Shown: positions 9,019 to 18,090 of the stretch, one piece after another | Layout of the letters: every line of letters begins with the position of its first letter | How positions within the stretch are numbered: the stretch's first letter is position 1 | Assembly (NCBI GenBank): GCA_965279285.1 | Contig: OZ257148.1 | Span: 1,860,001 to 1,924,000, forward strand | Direction of reading: 5' to 3' | Source of the DNA: G965279335 sp965279285 | GTDB lineage: Bacteria; Pseudomonadota; Gammaproteobacteria; DSM-16500 | Length of the DNA: 64,000 nucleotides | Position numbers and translations under genes: made by a program | Notes under the pieces: model-generated | The model's input: the letters and a program-made list of their open reading frames with translations, nothing else | The model's database searches: none | What the model was told of the DNA's origin: nothing

Positions 9019-9723
9019 TCACTCTTTTAACCAAAGACACTTGCCTTGAGCTTTTATGCTTTGCAAGTGTGCTGTATGTTCTGCAATCTCTTGATCATTT
9101 GCTAAAAGAACTGCTAAATTTCTTGGGGTCGTATTCATTAGTATCAACTCACTATTTTCTGAAGTAACAGCCTCTACGCTTTCCTCTTCATCAAATAAAC
9201 TGCCTTGCCCACCGGTCATTGCCAGATAAACTTGGGCTAATAAATGCGCGTCCAATAATGCGCCGTGCATTTCACGCTGAGAATTGTCGACTAAATAACG
9301 CTTACAAAGCGCATCTAAACTATTTCTTTGTCCAATATGTAATTGTCTCGCTATCACTAAACTATCAATAATACGACAATATTCATGGAGTTTTTTCCAT
9401 TTTTGTTTAGTCAGAGATAATTCATGATTAATAAATCCGGTATCAAAGGGAGCATTGTGAATAATTAATTCTGCACCATCAATAAAATCCATAAATTCTT
9501 TTGCTACGCTAGAAAACAAGGGTTTATCACTTAAATATTCATTGGTAATACCATGAACAGCCAAAGCGCCCTCTTCTACTTCACGCTCTGGATTAATAAA
9601 TTGATGATAGCGTCTGCCAGTAAATTTTCGATTAACTAATTCAATACAGCCAATTTCAATAATTCGATGACCATCAGCAGGCTGCAAACCCGTAGTTTCT
9701 GTATCTAAAACGACTTGACGCAT
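9019..9723 (-). CDS. dnaQ: DNA polymerase III epsilon subunit (3'-5' proofreading exonuclease)
   Basis: 234-residue DEDDh exonuclease that proofreads for the replicative polymerase. Catalytic residues are D7 and E9 (VLDTETTG), D94 (HNAPFDTGF), H153 and D158 (HGALLDAHL). After the exonuclease domain, QGSLF at 173-177 is a canonical beta-clamp binding motif. The C-terminal tail would contact the alpha subunit. It lies 27 bases downstream of rnhA in the same direction, so the two are probably cotranscribed, rather than divergent as in E. coli. The stop is 3 bases from a family A palindrome. Confidence 0.95.
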   Translation of the reverse strand: MRQVVLDTETTGLQPADGHRIIEIGCIELVNRKFTGRRYHQFINPEREVEEGALAVHGITNEYLSDKPLFSSVAKEFMDFIDGAELIIHNAPFDTGFINHELSLTKQKWKKLHEYCRIIDSLVIARQLHIGQRNSLDALCKRYLVDNSQREMHGALLDAHLLAQVYLAMTGGQGSLFDEEESVEAVTSENSELILMNTTPRNLAVLLANDQEIAEHTAHLQSIKAQGKCLWLKE

Positions 9724-9750
9724 ATTACTTCCTCTTGCTCTTAAATAGTT

Positions 9751-10191
9751 TTATTTATTTAACATCGTATCAATGGCTTGATTTGCAATGGCATCGGCTA
9801 ATTCATTTTCAGGATGACCATTATGTCCTCTGACCCAGTGCCAGCTGACTTGATGACGTTGTGATTCTTTTTCTAACTCTTGCCATAAATCAGCATTTTT
9901 TACCGGTTTTTTATCGGATTTTAACCAATTATTTTTTTTCCAGGTTGGCAACCATTCTTTAATGCCTTTTTGTACGTATTGTGAATCGGTATAAAGCTCA
10001 ACTACACAGGCTTGACTTAAAGCTGCTAACGCTTTAATTGCAGCTAATAGCTCCATTCGATTATTTGTTGTTGCTGCCTCAGCGCCAGAAAAAATTTTTT
10101 CAATTTTACCATAACGTAACAAAGCCCCCCAACCACCTGGTCCCGGGTTACCACGACAAGCACCATCCGTATAAATTAAAACATGTTTCAT
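9751..10191 (-). CDS. rnhA: Ribonuclease HI
   Basis: 146-residue RNase H that cuts RNA in RNA-DNA hybrids. Catalytic residues D9 (IYTDGACRGNPG), E47 (NNRMELLA), D69 (YTDSQYV), H123 and D133 are all present, together with the basic protrusion WKKNNWLKSDKKPVKN. The ATG at 10189-10191 overlaps the stop of the upstream methyltransferase gene by 4 bases. A longer frame exists upstream, but MKHVLIYTDG is where the fold begins. dnaQ follows 27 bases downstream. Confidence 0.96.
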   Translation of the reverse strand: MKHVLIYTDGACRGNPGPGGWGALLRYGKIEKIFSGAEAATTNNRMELLAAIKALAALSQACVVELYTDSQYVQKGIKEWLPTWKKNNWLKSDKKPVKNADLWQELEKESQRHQVSWHWVRGHNGHPENELADAIANQAIDTMLNK

Positions 10192-10943
10192 AATTGTTTC
10201 CGTATACTCGATCCCGATATAGTATAATCTATCGCGCCCGCACCCGATAATTCTTGCGTCCATTGCATGCGTATCGGTGTCAGCGGAATCACTTTTGCCT
10301 TAGCTTTAATAATATAAATACCGCCGAAAGGTTTATAACACTTATTACCTATCCATTCGAGAAATTTTAAATTATTAAAAACATTTCGGTGCTGTGTAGG
10401 CGGACGAAAATATAAGGTTTGTTGTGTCTCTAACTCAAAATCAACAAGCGCTAACCATTTTTTAATTGTCGAAGGGTGAATAAAGTTTCCTGACCAAGGA
10501 ACATTTTTATTTTTCATCTGCAATTTTTTTAATCCCCACAAACTGTACGGATTAAATCCTATAATAAAAATATATCCCTCTGGTTTTACAATCCGACAAG
10601 CTTCAGATAAAAGTTGATGCGGGTTATCAGTAAGCTCCAACATATGTGGAACAAAAACTTGATCAATACTACCTGACTGAATCGGTAGCTCATAAAACTC
10701 ACCCTCAATGTAATTCATATTTTTTTCACGGTTAAACAAAGGACCGAGTAAAAATTGATGCGCTACAGCACTTGATTGCAATAATGTGTGCTGGTTAGTC
10801 GCCCCTAACAACAATGCATTATTACCATAATGCCCTAAGGTCAATAAGGATAAGGCATTTAGCTCAGCCGTTAACAAACTTTTCCCTAAAAAAGAAGTTA
10901 GCCAATGATTCCATTGATGAATAGTCCTATATGTTTTTACCAA
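10188..10943 (-). CDS. SAM-dependent methyltransferase, class I (YafS-like)
   Basis: 251-residue protein with a methyltransferase type 11 core. IEGEFYELPIQSGSIDQVFVPH (about 79-100) covers the acidic loop and motif following the SAM site, and VKPEGYIFIIGFNP is the post-I strand. The glycine-rich motif I is poor (ALLLGATN near 46-53), so SAM binding is likely but not certain. The start is TTG at 10941-10943, with GGAG six bases upstream. Position next to rnhA matches the yafS family of other gammaproteobacteria, whose substrate is unknown. Confidence 0.8.
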   Translation of the reverse strand: MVKTYRTIHQWNHWLTSFLGKSLLTAELNALSLLTLGHYGNNALLLGATNQHTLLQSSAVAHQFLLGPLFNREKNMNYIEGEFYELPIQSGSIDQVFVPHMLELTDNPHQLLSEACRIVKPEGYIFIIGFNPYSLWGLKKLQMKNKNVPWSGNFIHPSTIKKWLALVDFELETQQTLYFRPPTQHRNVFNNLKFLEWIGNKCYKPFGGIYIIKAKAKVIPLTPIRMQWTQELSGAGAIDYTISGSSIRKQL

Positions 10944-10999
10944 GGTAGCTCCGTTGTTTGTTTTTTTAGTCTTAAGGTGGAATAGTATTCAATACTAAA

Positions 11000-11150
11000 G
11001 TAATTATACAGCAGCCAGAGAGTTTGGTGGGCACGCTGCGTTTTGCCCACCCTACTAGATGCCAGCTAGAAGCACGCTGGCATGACAAGATTTCGTAGGG
11101 TGGGCAAAACGCAGCGTGCCCACCAAACTCTCTGGCTGCTGAATAGTTAC
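11000..11150. repeat. Family A repeat with inner GCCAGC core (complete termini)
   Basis: Begins GTAATTATACAGCAGCCAG and ends GGCTGCTGAATAGTTAC, so both termini are preserved and flanked by TA. The arms surround the 41-nt core with ATGCCAGC...GCTGGCAT. With the next repeat it fills most of the 580-base gap between the methyltransferase gene and mltD; no gene is seen in that gap. Confidence 0.92.
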
Positions 11151-11275
11151 ACACTAAATAGCATTCAAAGCATATAGTATAACGTCAATAAACAAGATTG
11201 TAAGTGCTAGCCTCTCATCATTATCAGGCCATTTTTTGCTCCATAACTGCAAAAATTGCCTTTATTATATGCTAT

Positions 11276-11430
11276 GCGTCATTACTTGGCGCTCAGAGAG
11301 CTTGGTGGGCACGCTGCGCTTTGCCCACCCTACTAGATGCCAGCTAGAAACATGCTGGCATGACAAGATTTCGTAGAGTGGGCAAAGCGCAGCGTGCCCA
11401 CCAAACTCTCCGCCTGCCAAACAATGACAC
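11276..11430. repeat. Family A repeat with inner GCCAGC core, altered termini
   Basis: Arms and core are as in the copy 150 bases to the left. The outer ends are GCGTCATTACTTGGC and its imperfect inverse GCCAAACAATGACAC instead of TAACTATTCAGC. Those ends still pair with each other, so the terminus may be a variant or may include flanking sequence. Confidence 0.85.
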
Positions 11431-11524
11431 CTCTCAAGTCTTTGCTCGAATAAGGATTTATGTGGTAGACTGCACACAGTTTTCCTGTTATCAAAATTAA
11501 AGCAAATCTAAAATTCGAGATTGC

Positions 11525-13189
11525 ATGAAGTATTCCTGGCGAAAATTTACATTTAATTTTATCTTGTCTAGTTTGTTTATTTTTATACTAAAGAGCACAT
11601 GTTGGGCTGTGCCTAATATTGAAGGCATTCAACATTATCAAAAAAGTTTACGCTCATCTCCAGAACATAAACAAAGACTAGCAGCTGATATCTATCGTTA
11701 CAATAATGCAGATAATATCTGGGATACATTGCGTCGTGAATTTACGCTGCCACATTATGAAGATAATCCGCGAGTACAAGAACAAATAGAATGGTTTATG
11801 AATAACCAAGATTTTTTATATCGATCAGCCGCACGTGCCGCGCCTTATTTATATTATATTTTGCAACAAATTAGACAACGACATCTGCCTGCTGAAGTAG
11901 CATTAATACCGATAATAGAAAGCTCTTTTAATCCATTTGCTTACTCATCAGCAGGTGCCGCAGGAATTTGGCAAATGATGCCTAATACTGCATCAGGATA
12001 TGGAATCAAACAAAATTGGTGGTATGACGGCAGACGTGATGTTATCGCTTCTACCAAAGCTGCACTCAGTCATTTAGCTTATTTAGACGGTTTTTTTAAT
12101 GGTAACTGGCTTTATGCCACTGCAGCATATGATACTGGCGAGGGCAATGTTCTTAGTGCAATTAAAAAAAATATACGCAATGGGGTGAGCACAGATTATT
12201 GGTCTCTCCCTGTTGCGCAAGAAACACGTCTTTATATTCCAAAATTATTAGCGCTTGCAGTTATTATTAGTCATCCTGAACAATTTCCAATTGAATTACC
12301 TTATGTTCGCAATGCCCCCTATCTTGCACAAATTGATATAGGTGGCCAAATTGATTTAAGCCAGGCAGCTTTACTAGCGGGCTTAAGTTTAAAAGAACTA
12401 AAGCAGCTTAATCCAGGATACAATCGCTCAGCAACAGATCCTAATGGTCCATTTAAAATAATTTTACCTATCGAAAATGTTGAGGAATTTACCGAAAATT
12501 TAGACACCTCACCACTCTATGATAAAATTAACTGGGTACATTATAAACTTAAATATGGTGACACACTGGCATCTGTTGCAAAACGCTTAAATACAACCGC
12601 TGTTATTTTACGCCAAGCAAATCCAATCATGGCAGACAATTTAAAGCCCGGAATGAGCCTTGTCGTTCCTCGAACGATTCCGGCTTTATCTAAAACAATT
12701 TTAGAAGCCGAGCAAACATCAGCTCCGCCAATAACGAATAATAAATTGAAACATAAATTACAAGAAGTTGCGCTGAATGATCAATTAAAAAAAACCGATA
12801 CTGCTTATGCCTTACAACCTGGCGACACGCTTTATATGATCCGTGTAGGTGATGATATCGCTAAAATTGCTAAACGTTTTCATACTTCAACTACTAATTT
12901 ACAAGTTGCTAATAATTTAAATCAAAACGTAGCATTACAAGTGGGTGAGCAATTGATTATCCCTACTCATGTCATTAGCAATGCCGCTCCTCGGAATGAA
13001 ATAGCACCTGGAGATACGCTTTATATGGTTCGAAAAGGTGATACTATTGAAAAAATAGCTAGAAAATATAAAATGAACCCCGCCAATCTTCGTCTTGCTA
13101 ATTTAAAAAGTAATAGCGTAATTCAAGAAGGTGACGAATTAATTATACCCGCACGTGTTGTTACTATTCAGCGACGAGAAAGTGCGTGA
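11525..13189 (+). CDS. mltD: Membrane-bound lytic murein transglycosylase D
   Basis: 554-residue periplasmic peptidoglycan lytic transglycosylase. An N-terminal hydrophobic segment (about 10-28) looks like a signal peptide ending STCWA. The Cys is not in a good lipobox, so unlike E. coli MltD it may be soluble or membrane-anchored. The SLT family 1 domain spans about 105-230, with catalytic E132 in PIIESSFNPFAYS and the GAAGIWQMMPNTA motif. Three LysM domains follow (about 336-380, 437-480 and 500-543) for glycan binding. The last ten codons fall in a sequence resembling a family A terminus. Confidence 0.93.
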   Translation: MKYSWRKFTFNFILSSLFIFILKSTCWAVPNIEGIQHYQKSLRSSPEHKQRLAADIYRYNNADNIWDTLRREFTLPHYEDNPRVQEQIEWFMNNQDFLYRSAARAAPYLYYILQQIRQRHLPAEVALIPIIESSFNPFAYSSAGAAGIWQMMPNTASGYGIKQNWWYDGRRDVIASTKAALSHLAYLDGFFNGNWLYATAAYDTGEGNVLSAIKKNIRNGVSTDYWSLPVAQETRLYIPKLLALAVIISHPEQFPIELPYVRNAPYLAQIDIGGQIDLSQAALLAGLSLKELKQLNPGYNRSATDPNGPFKIILPIENVEEFTENLDTSPLYDKINWVHYKLKYGDTLASVAKRLNTTAVILRQANPIMADNLKPGMSLVVPRTIPALSKTILEAEQTSAPPITNNKLKHKLQEVALNDQLKKTDTAYALQPGDTLYMIRVGDDIAKIAKRFHTSTTNLQVANNLNQNVALQVGEQLIIPTHVISNAAPRNEIAPGDTLYMVRKGDTIEKIARKYKMNPANLRLANLKSNSVIQEGDELIIPARVVTIQRRESA

Positions 13190-13194
13190 GTGTG

Positions 13195-13343
13195 GTAACT
13201 ATTCAGCAGCGAGAAAGCTTGGTGGGCACGCTGCGCTTTGCCCACCCTACTAGATGCCAGCTAGAAGCACGCTGGCATGACAAGATTTCGTAGGGTGGCA
13301 AAGCGCGGCGTGCCCACCAAACTCTCTCGCCGCCGAATACTGA
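13195..13343. repeat. Family A repeat with inner GCCAGC core
   Basis: Starts GTAACTATTCAGCAGCGAGAAAG six bases after the mltD stop and ends near GCCGCCGAATACTGAC. The 41-nt core is present. A second partial copy of the left terminus (GTTACTATTCAGCGACGAG, 13160) lies inside the end of mltD, 35 bases upstream. Confidence 0.92.
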
Positions 13344-13371
13344 CTGAATGTGACAATTAAAAGAGGACATT

Positions 13372-15654
13372 ATGAATATTAATGAAAAAATTGCTATTGA
13401 ATTAAATATTAAACCCCATCAAGTCACTGCCGCAATCGAATTGTTGGATGGCGGTGCGACCGTTCCTTTTATCTCGCGCTATCGTAAAGAAGTCACTGAA
13501 GGGTTAACAGACACTCATTTGCGAATGCTAGAAGAAAGATTGCATTACTTACGTGAGTTAGAAGACCGTCGGCAAACCATTCTTAAAAGCATTAGCGAAC
13601 AAGATAAGCTGACTCCTGAGCTAGAAAAATCCATTTTATCTGCTGATAATAAAGCGGTATTAGAAGATTTATATTTACCTTACAAACCAAAACGACGAAC
13701 CAAAGCACAAATTGCAGTTGAAGCAGGATTAGAACCACTTGCATTAAAATTATTAAATAACCCTACTCATGTTCCAGAAGAATTAGCTAATGATTTTATT
13801 AATGTTGAAAAAAACATTAACACCTCAGCAGAAGCGCTCGATGGTGCTCGACAAATTTTAATGGAACAATTTGCAGAAAATGCTGAATTGATTGGTGAAT
13901 TAAGACATTATTTATGGAATCACGGCATTCTTAAAAGTGAAGTTATTAAAGGTAAAGAACAAGAAGGCAGTAAATTCGCCGATTACTTTGATTTTAATGA
14001 AGCGATAAAAAAAATCCCTTCACATCGAGCACTTGCTTTATTTCGTGGCCAACGAGAAGAATTTTTACGCGTCAATTTAACCTTGGCAGAACCAGAAGAA
14101 ACAACGTGTAAACATTCTATTGCTAAACAATTTGGAATCTACAATCAAAATAGAGCCGCCGACACATGGCTATTAGAAACTGTTACCTGGACATGGCGAA
14201 TTAAATTATTTTTAAAATTAGAAATTGAGCTAATGGTACGATTACGTGAAAGTGCTGAGGAAGAAGCTATAAAAGTTTTTTCCAACAACTTAAAACATTT
14301 ACTCATGGCTGCGCCTGCCGGATCAAGAGTCACCTTGGGCTTAGATCCAGGATTACGTACCGGCGTTAAAGCAGTTGTCATTGATGGTACAGGCAAGTTG
14401 CTAAGTTATTTAACTATCTTTCCACATGCGCCGCGCAATGACTGGGATGCTTCAATTGCTGTACTCGCCAAGTTATGTGAAAAATTTCAAGTTGATCTTA
14501 TTAGTATTGGTAATGGCACTGCCTCACGTGAAACAGATCGATTAGTCCTTGAATTAAAAAAACGACATCCAGAATTAAAATTTGCGAGCATTGTCGTTTC
14601 TGAAGCAGGTGCTTCAGTGTATTCGGCATCTGAACTTGCAGCACATGAGTTTCCTACCTTGGATGTAACATACCGTGGAGCAGTTTCTATTGGTCGACGC
14701 TTACAAGATCCACTTGCTGAATTAGTAAAGATCGATCCAAAATCAATTGGTGTTGGGCAATATCAACATGATGTAAATCAATTTAAATTATCTCGAACCT
14801 TGCAATCGGTAATGGAAGATTGTGTTAATGCTGTTGGCGTTGATCTTAATACTGCCTCAGCTTCACTATTAAGCTGTGTTGCTGGATTAAACAGTACGGT
14901 AGCAAAAAATATTGTTGCTTTTCGCGATGAAAATGGCAAATTCAATAATAGACATCAACTTAAAAAAGTTGCTCGCTTAGGTGATAAAGCTTTTGAACAA
15001 GCGGCAGGATTTCTACGTGTAGTGAATGGTGATAATCCATTAGACTCTTCGGCAGTACATCCAGAAGCCTACAATGTTGTTGAATCTATTTTAGCAAAAC
15101 AAAAAGTGAGCTTGAAAGAAATAATGGGTAATACGCGGTTGCTTAAAAGCGTTAATGCGGCAGAATTTACTAATGAACATTTTGGTTTGCCGACTGTGAT
15201 TGATATTTTAAGTGAGCTTGATAAACCAGGGCGCGATCCACGTCCTGAATTTAAAACCGCAAGCTTTAAAGAAGGAGTTGAAACACTCAATGATTTACAC
15301 AGTGGCATGATATTAGAAGGTGTAGTAACTAACGTAGCAAATTTTGGTGCTTTTGTTGACATTGGTGTTCATCAAGATGGATTAGTGCATGTTTCTATGA
15401 TAACGAATCGCTTTATTAAAGATCCAGGTGAAGTTGTTAAAGTCGGTGATATTGTTAAAGTAAAAGTATTAGAAATAGATATTCCACGTAAACGTATTCA
15501 ATTAAGCATGAAATTAACGGAAGATGCTGTGCCAACGCAAGCACGTTCATCTGCGCCACCACCTGTTAAAAAGAATAATGCCTTTAGTCAGGCTTTTTCA
15601 CAAGAAAGTGCTTTAGGGAGTGCTTTGCTGGATGCGATGAAGGGTAAACGGTAA
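13372..15654 (+). CDS. tex: Transcription accessory protein Tex
   Basis: 760-residue RNA-binding protein of the Tex family. The N-terminal helix-turn-helix region is followed by a YqgF/RNase H-like domain starting at TLGLDPGLRTGVKAV (about 322-336). Next are tandem helix-hairpin-helix motifs (SLLSCVAGLNSTVAKNIV, then FNNRHQLKKVARLG) and a C-terminal S1 domain (GMILEGVVTNVANFGAFVDI, about 645-715). Tex binds RNA and interacts with the transcription machinery. AGAGGA lies just before the ATG at 13372. The stop codon TAA coincides with the first bases (GTAAC) of the adjoining repeat. Confidence 0.95.
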   Translation: MNINEKIAIELNIKPHQVTAAIELLDGGATVPFISRYRKEVTEGLTDTHLRMLEERLHYLRELEDRRQTILKSISEQDKLTPELEKSILSADNKAVLEDLYLPYKPKRRTKAQIAVEAGLEPLALKLLNNPTHVPEELANDFINVEKNINTSAEALDGARQILMEQFAENAELIGELRHYLWNHGILKSEVIKGKEQEGSKFADYFDFNEAIKKIPSHRALALFRGQREEFLRVNLTLAEPEETTCKHSIAKQFGIYNQNRAADTWLLETVTWTWRIKLFLKLEIELMVRLRESAEEEAIKVFSNNLKHLLMAAPAGSRVTLGLDPGLRTGVKAVVIDGTGKLLSYLTIFPHAPRNDWDASIAVLAKLCEKFQVDLISIGNGTASRETDRLVLELKKRHPELKFASIVVSEAGASVYSASELAAHEFPTLDVTYRGAVSIGRRLQDPLAELVKIDPKSIGVGQYQHDVNQFKLSRTLQSVMEDCVNAVGVDLNTASASLLSCVAGLNSTVAKNIVAFRDENGKFNNRHQLKKVARLGDKAFEQAAGFLRVVNGDNPLDSSAVHPEAYNVVESILAKQKVSLKEIMGNTRLLKSVNAAEFTNEHFGLPTVIDILSELDKPGRDPRPEFKTASFKEGVETLNDLHSGMILEGVVTNVANFGAFVDIGVHQDGLVHVSMITNRFIKDPGEVVKVGDIVKVKVLEIDIPRKRIQLSMKLTEDAVPTQARSSAPPPVKKNNAFSQAFSQESALGSALLDAMKGKR

Positions 15655-15775
15655 CCAGGAGCTAGAGTTTGGTGGGCACGCTGCGCTAGATGCCAGCTAG
15701 AAGCACGCTGGCATGACAAGATTTCGTAGGGTGAGCAAAGCGCAGCGTACCCACCAAACTCTTTGAGCAATTACC
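15651..15775. repeat. Family A repeat with deleted left half-arm
   Basis: The left arm reads GTTTGGTGGGCACGCTGCGCT and then jumps directly into the core AGATGCCAGC, having lost the TTTGCCCACCCTAC half. The right arm from 15727 is complete (GTAGGGTGAGC...ACCCACCAAACTC). The left end GTAAC provides the stop codon of tex. Confidence 0.85.
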
Positions 15776-15826
15776 AGAGCAATAATTCACATTGCTAATT
15801 CTTTGAAAAATATTATAATAATTCAT

Positions 15827-17194
15827 ATGCAAATACCTCTCAACCAAAAATTTTCGCTCAGCGAAATTCGTTCGTTGTTGAAGCTTGCGATTCCACTTAT
15901 CTTAACTGGACTCATCGAGTCTTCTATTGGGTTTTTTTCTACCTTATTTTTAGCTCACCTAGGCCAGAAAGAACTGGCTGCGGGTGCTCTTGTTTCTTGG
16001 TTATTTGTTACATTAATGATGATTCTTTGGGGTTCCCTCACCTCAGTCAGTGTCTTAGTTGCTCAGAAATATGGCGCAAAAGATGAAAAAGGTATTTCTT
16101 TAATCTTACGTGATGGTATTTTCCTCGCATTAATCATTACCATACCTGCGTTTTTATTGTTGTGGAATATGGCTCCTATCTTATTACTTGTAGGACAAGA
16201 TCCGAGCATTGTAGTACTTGCTAATGCCTATTTGCATGGGCTAGCCTGGGGTCTACCAACTGATTTGATTGCACTCGTATTATTACAATTTTTGATTGGT
16301 CTTGGTCACGCCCGAACCAGTATGTTCTTTACCATCTTATGGGTGCCTGTTTCTGTCATTATTATTTATATATTAATGTTTGGTAAATTAGGCTTACCGG
16401 CCCTAGGCATTGCTGGCATTGGCTGGGGAATGACGCTCAGCTATTGGATTACGACAACAGGTTTATTTATTTATTTGTTAGTCCATAAAAACTATCAACA
16501 ATATTTTAACTCTATTTTCGATTTTCATTCACCCTATTTTACTAAAGAGTTATTAGCGGTAGGTATTCCTATTGGTTCAATGTATTTTGTTGAAGTGGGC
16601 TTTTTCCTGGCAGTAACATTAATTATGGGACATTTAGGCGATCAAATCCTAGCAGCTAATCAAATTGTTCTGCAATACATGGGATTATTCATGGCCGTCA
16701 TGTTTTCTATTGCTCAAGCAGTAACGATTCGTATGGGACATAAAATAGGCGCCAAACAATTTGTTGTTGCTCAGCAAACAGCTTATGCCGGTATTTTTAT
16801 AACTGTTATCTTCATGTCAATTATCGCTGCTCTTTTTTATTTTTTCCCTCATTATCTTATTGCTTTAGATTTAGATATTCATAATTCAAAAAATGCTGAA
16901 GTAATAAAACTTACCACCAGCTTTTTAGCTATTTGTGCCTTGTTCCAATTATTTGATGCAATACGAGTTACATTATTTGGCGCACTGCGCAGTTTAAAAG
17001 ATACACGTTATACATTACTTGTTTCTCTTATCAGTTTTTGGTTTTTAGCCTTACCATTAGGTTATTTATTAGCGATCCCACTTACGTTAGGAGGAGATGG
17101 TATTTGGTGGGGAATGGTGATAGGCGCCAGCTTTGGATTAGTTTTACTTTACTGGCGCTTCAAATATAAAGTTAAACGCATATTATCTTATTAA
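15827..17194 (+). CDS. MATE-family multidrug/Na+ efflux transporter (NorM-like)
   Basis: 455 residues from the ATG at 15827, with twelve hydrophobic segments in two halves, as in MATE exporters that use Na+ or H+ gradients to expel cationic compounds. The start LSEIRSLLKLAIPLILTGLI and the repeated pattern after residue 230 (KELLAVGIPIGSMYFVEVG) are typical. A TTG at 15803 could extend it by 8 residues; neither start has a clear ribosome-binding site. The 3' end overlaps the convergent downstream gene by 4 bases. Substrate cannot be inferred. Confidence 0.88.
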   Translation: MQIPLNQKFSLSEIRSLLKLAIPLILTGLIESSIGFFSTLFLAHLGQKELAAGALVSWLFVTLMMILWGSLTSVSVLVAQKYGAKDEKGISLILRDGIFLALIITIPAFLLLWNMAPILLLVGQDPSIVVLANAYLHGLAWGLPTDLIALVLLQFLIGLGHARTSMFFTILWVPVSVIIIYILMFGKLGLPALGIAGIGWGMTLSYWITTTGLFIYLLVHKNYQQYFNSIFDFHSPYFTKELLAVGIPIGSMYFVEVGFFLAVTLIMGHLGDQILAANQIVLQYMGLFMAVMFSIAQAVTIRMGHKIGAKQFVVAQQTAYAGIFITVIFMSIIAALFYFFPHYLIALDLDIHNSKNAEVIKLTTSFLAICALFQLFDAIRVTLFGALRSLKDTRYTLLVSLISFWFLALPLGYLLAIPLTLGGDGIWWGMVIGASFGLVLLYWRFKYKVKRILSY

Positions 17195-17715
17195 TTATTA
17201 ATATTCATATCTGGATAATAATTTGCATCATCATCCATACTTCCTCTATCGATGTACCGACTTGATTCAGTTTCATCGTTAGTATAATAAAGCGCATCCC
17301 GATATGAAGTGGGCATTCCAGAAAATTCAACATAGCTTCTAGACCAATGCTGCAGACATCCACGCACTTCTCTTTGACACTGTACTTGAACACGTTGATA
17401 CCCACAACGATCAGCACAAGGATTGCAACAAGGCACCGTATTATAATAAACAGCAATTTCATAATGTGTGCGTCGATGCGATTTATGATGAGTATACTTA
17501 TGCTTATTGACCTTGTGATAAACTTTATGCGGACAGGAGTGATGACGTACAGGATAGTGATGCACTACTTTTTTATAGACCACAACATTATTACATTCCT
17601 GACAACCATCATAAGCTTGATAATATTCCGCACGAACGCTGCAAGTAAATGTGAATGTGATAATTAAGATTAAAAACGAGAGAAACTTATTACTGACTAA
17701 AAATTTAGTTTTCAT
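17191..17715 (-). CDS. Secreted His/Cys/Tyr-rich protein of unknown function
   Basis: 174 residues. A signal peptide (LSFLILIITFTFTCSVRA, cleavage after about residue 29) is followed by a mature region with a very unusual composition: Cys pairs (CQEC, CCNPC), a histidine- and lysine-rich stretch at about 50-85 (HHYPVRHHSCPHKVYHK, HKYTHHKSHRRTH) and many tyrosines. This suggests metal binding or surface association, but no family is recognised. The tail is acidic and Asn-rich. Ribosome-binding site GAGGGG is 8 bases before the ATG. It converges on the MATE gene with a 4-base overlap. Confidence 0.7.
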   Translation of the reverse strand: MKTKFLVSNKFLSFLILIITFTFTCSVRAEYYQAYDGCQECNNVVVYKKVVHHYPVRHHSCPHKVYHKVNKHKYTHHKSHRRTHYEIAVYYNTVPCCNPCADRCGYQRVQVQCQREVRGCLQHWSRSYVEFSGMPTSYRDALYYTNDETESSRYIDRGSMDDDANYYPDMNINN

Positions 17716-17937
17716 AATGCTATCCCCTCAATGGTTTTATCATTCTTATAAAATGATTTTAACATTACTTAAAGACTAATGGGGAAATAACAAAACCCAA
17801 ATATGGGCTAATTTAATGAATTTACAAATAAAATTTTTAAATTAAATATTATCTGTATAAATTTTGACAGGGGGAAATATTTTTTATTTTTTAAAAAATA
17901 ATAATAAAAGCAATATATTGTTAAAAAAAATACTTTT

Positions 17938-18090
17938 AAGGTTGGTGGGCACGCTGCGCTTTGCCCACCCTACATTTTTAATATAATTAAATTGTGGCAT
18001 ACCCCGCATTTCACCAAAAATATAACACCCCGCCATAAATTCAAAAACGTAGGGTGGGCAAAGCGCAGCGTGCCCACCAACCTCAGTTAC
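17938..18090. repeat. Family A repeat with long inner module (inverted relative to the copy at 7951)
   Basis: Arms at 17941-17973 and 18049-18082 enclose a 75-nt module (ATTGTGGCATACCCCGC, TATAACACCCCGCC). This is the reverse complement, with scattered substitutions, of the module in the 7951-8134 copy. TAACTATTCAGC termini are lost except GTTAC at the right. The rest of the gap from 17716 is AT-rich with no visible gene. Confidence 0.9.

Noticed and set aside
8855..11477. Short frames encoding KRSVPT or LRFAHPT peptides (8855-9040, 10972-11154, 11265-11477)
   Set aside because: They are translated family A repeats, not genes; similar frames at 15588-15770, 21436-21657, 30356-30568, 45993-46181 and 58876-59079 were rejected for the same reason.
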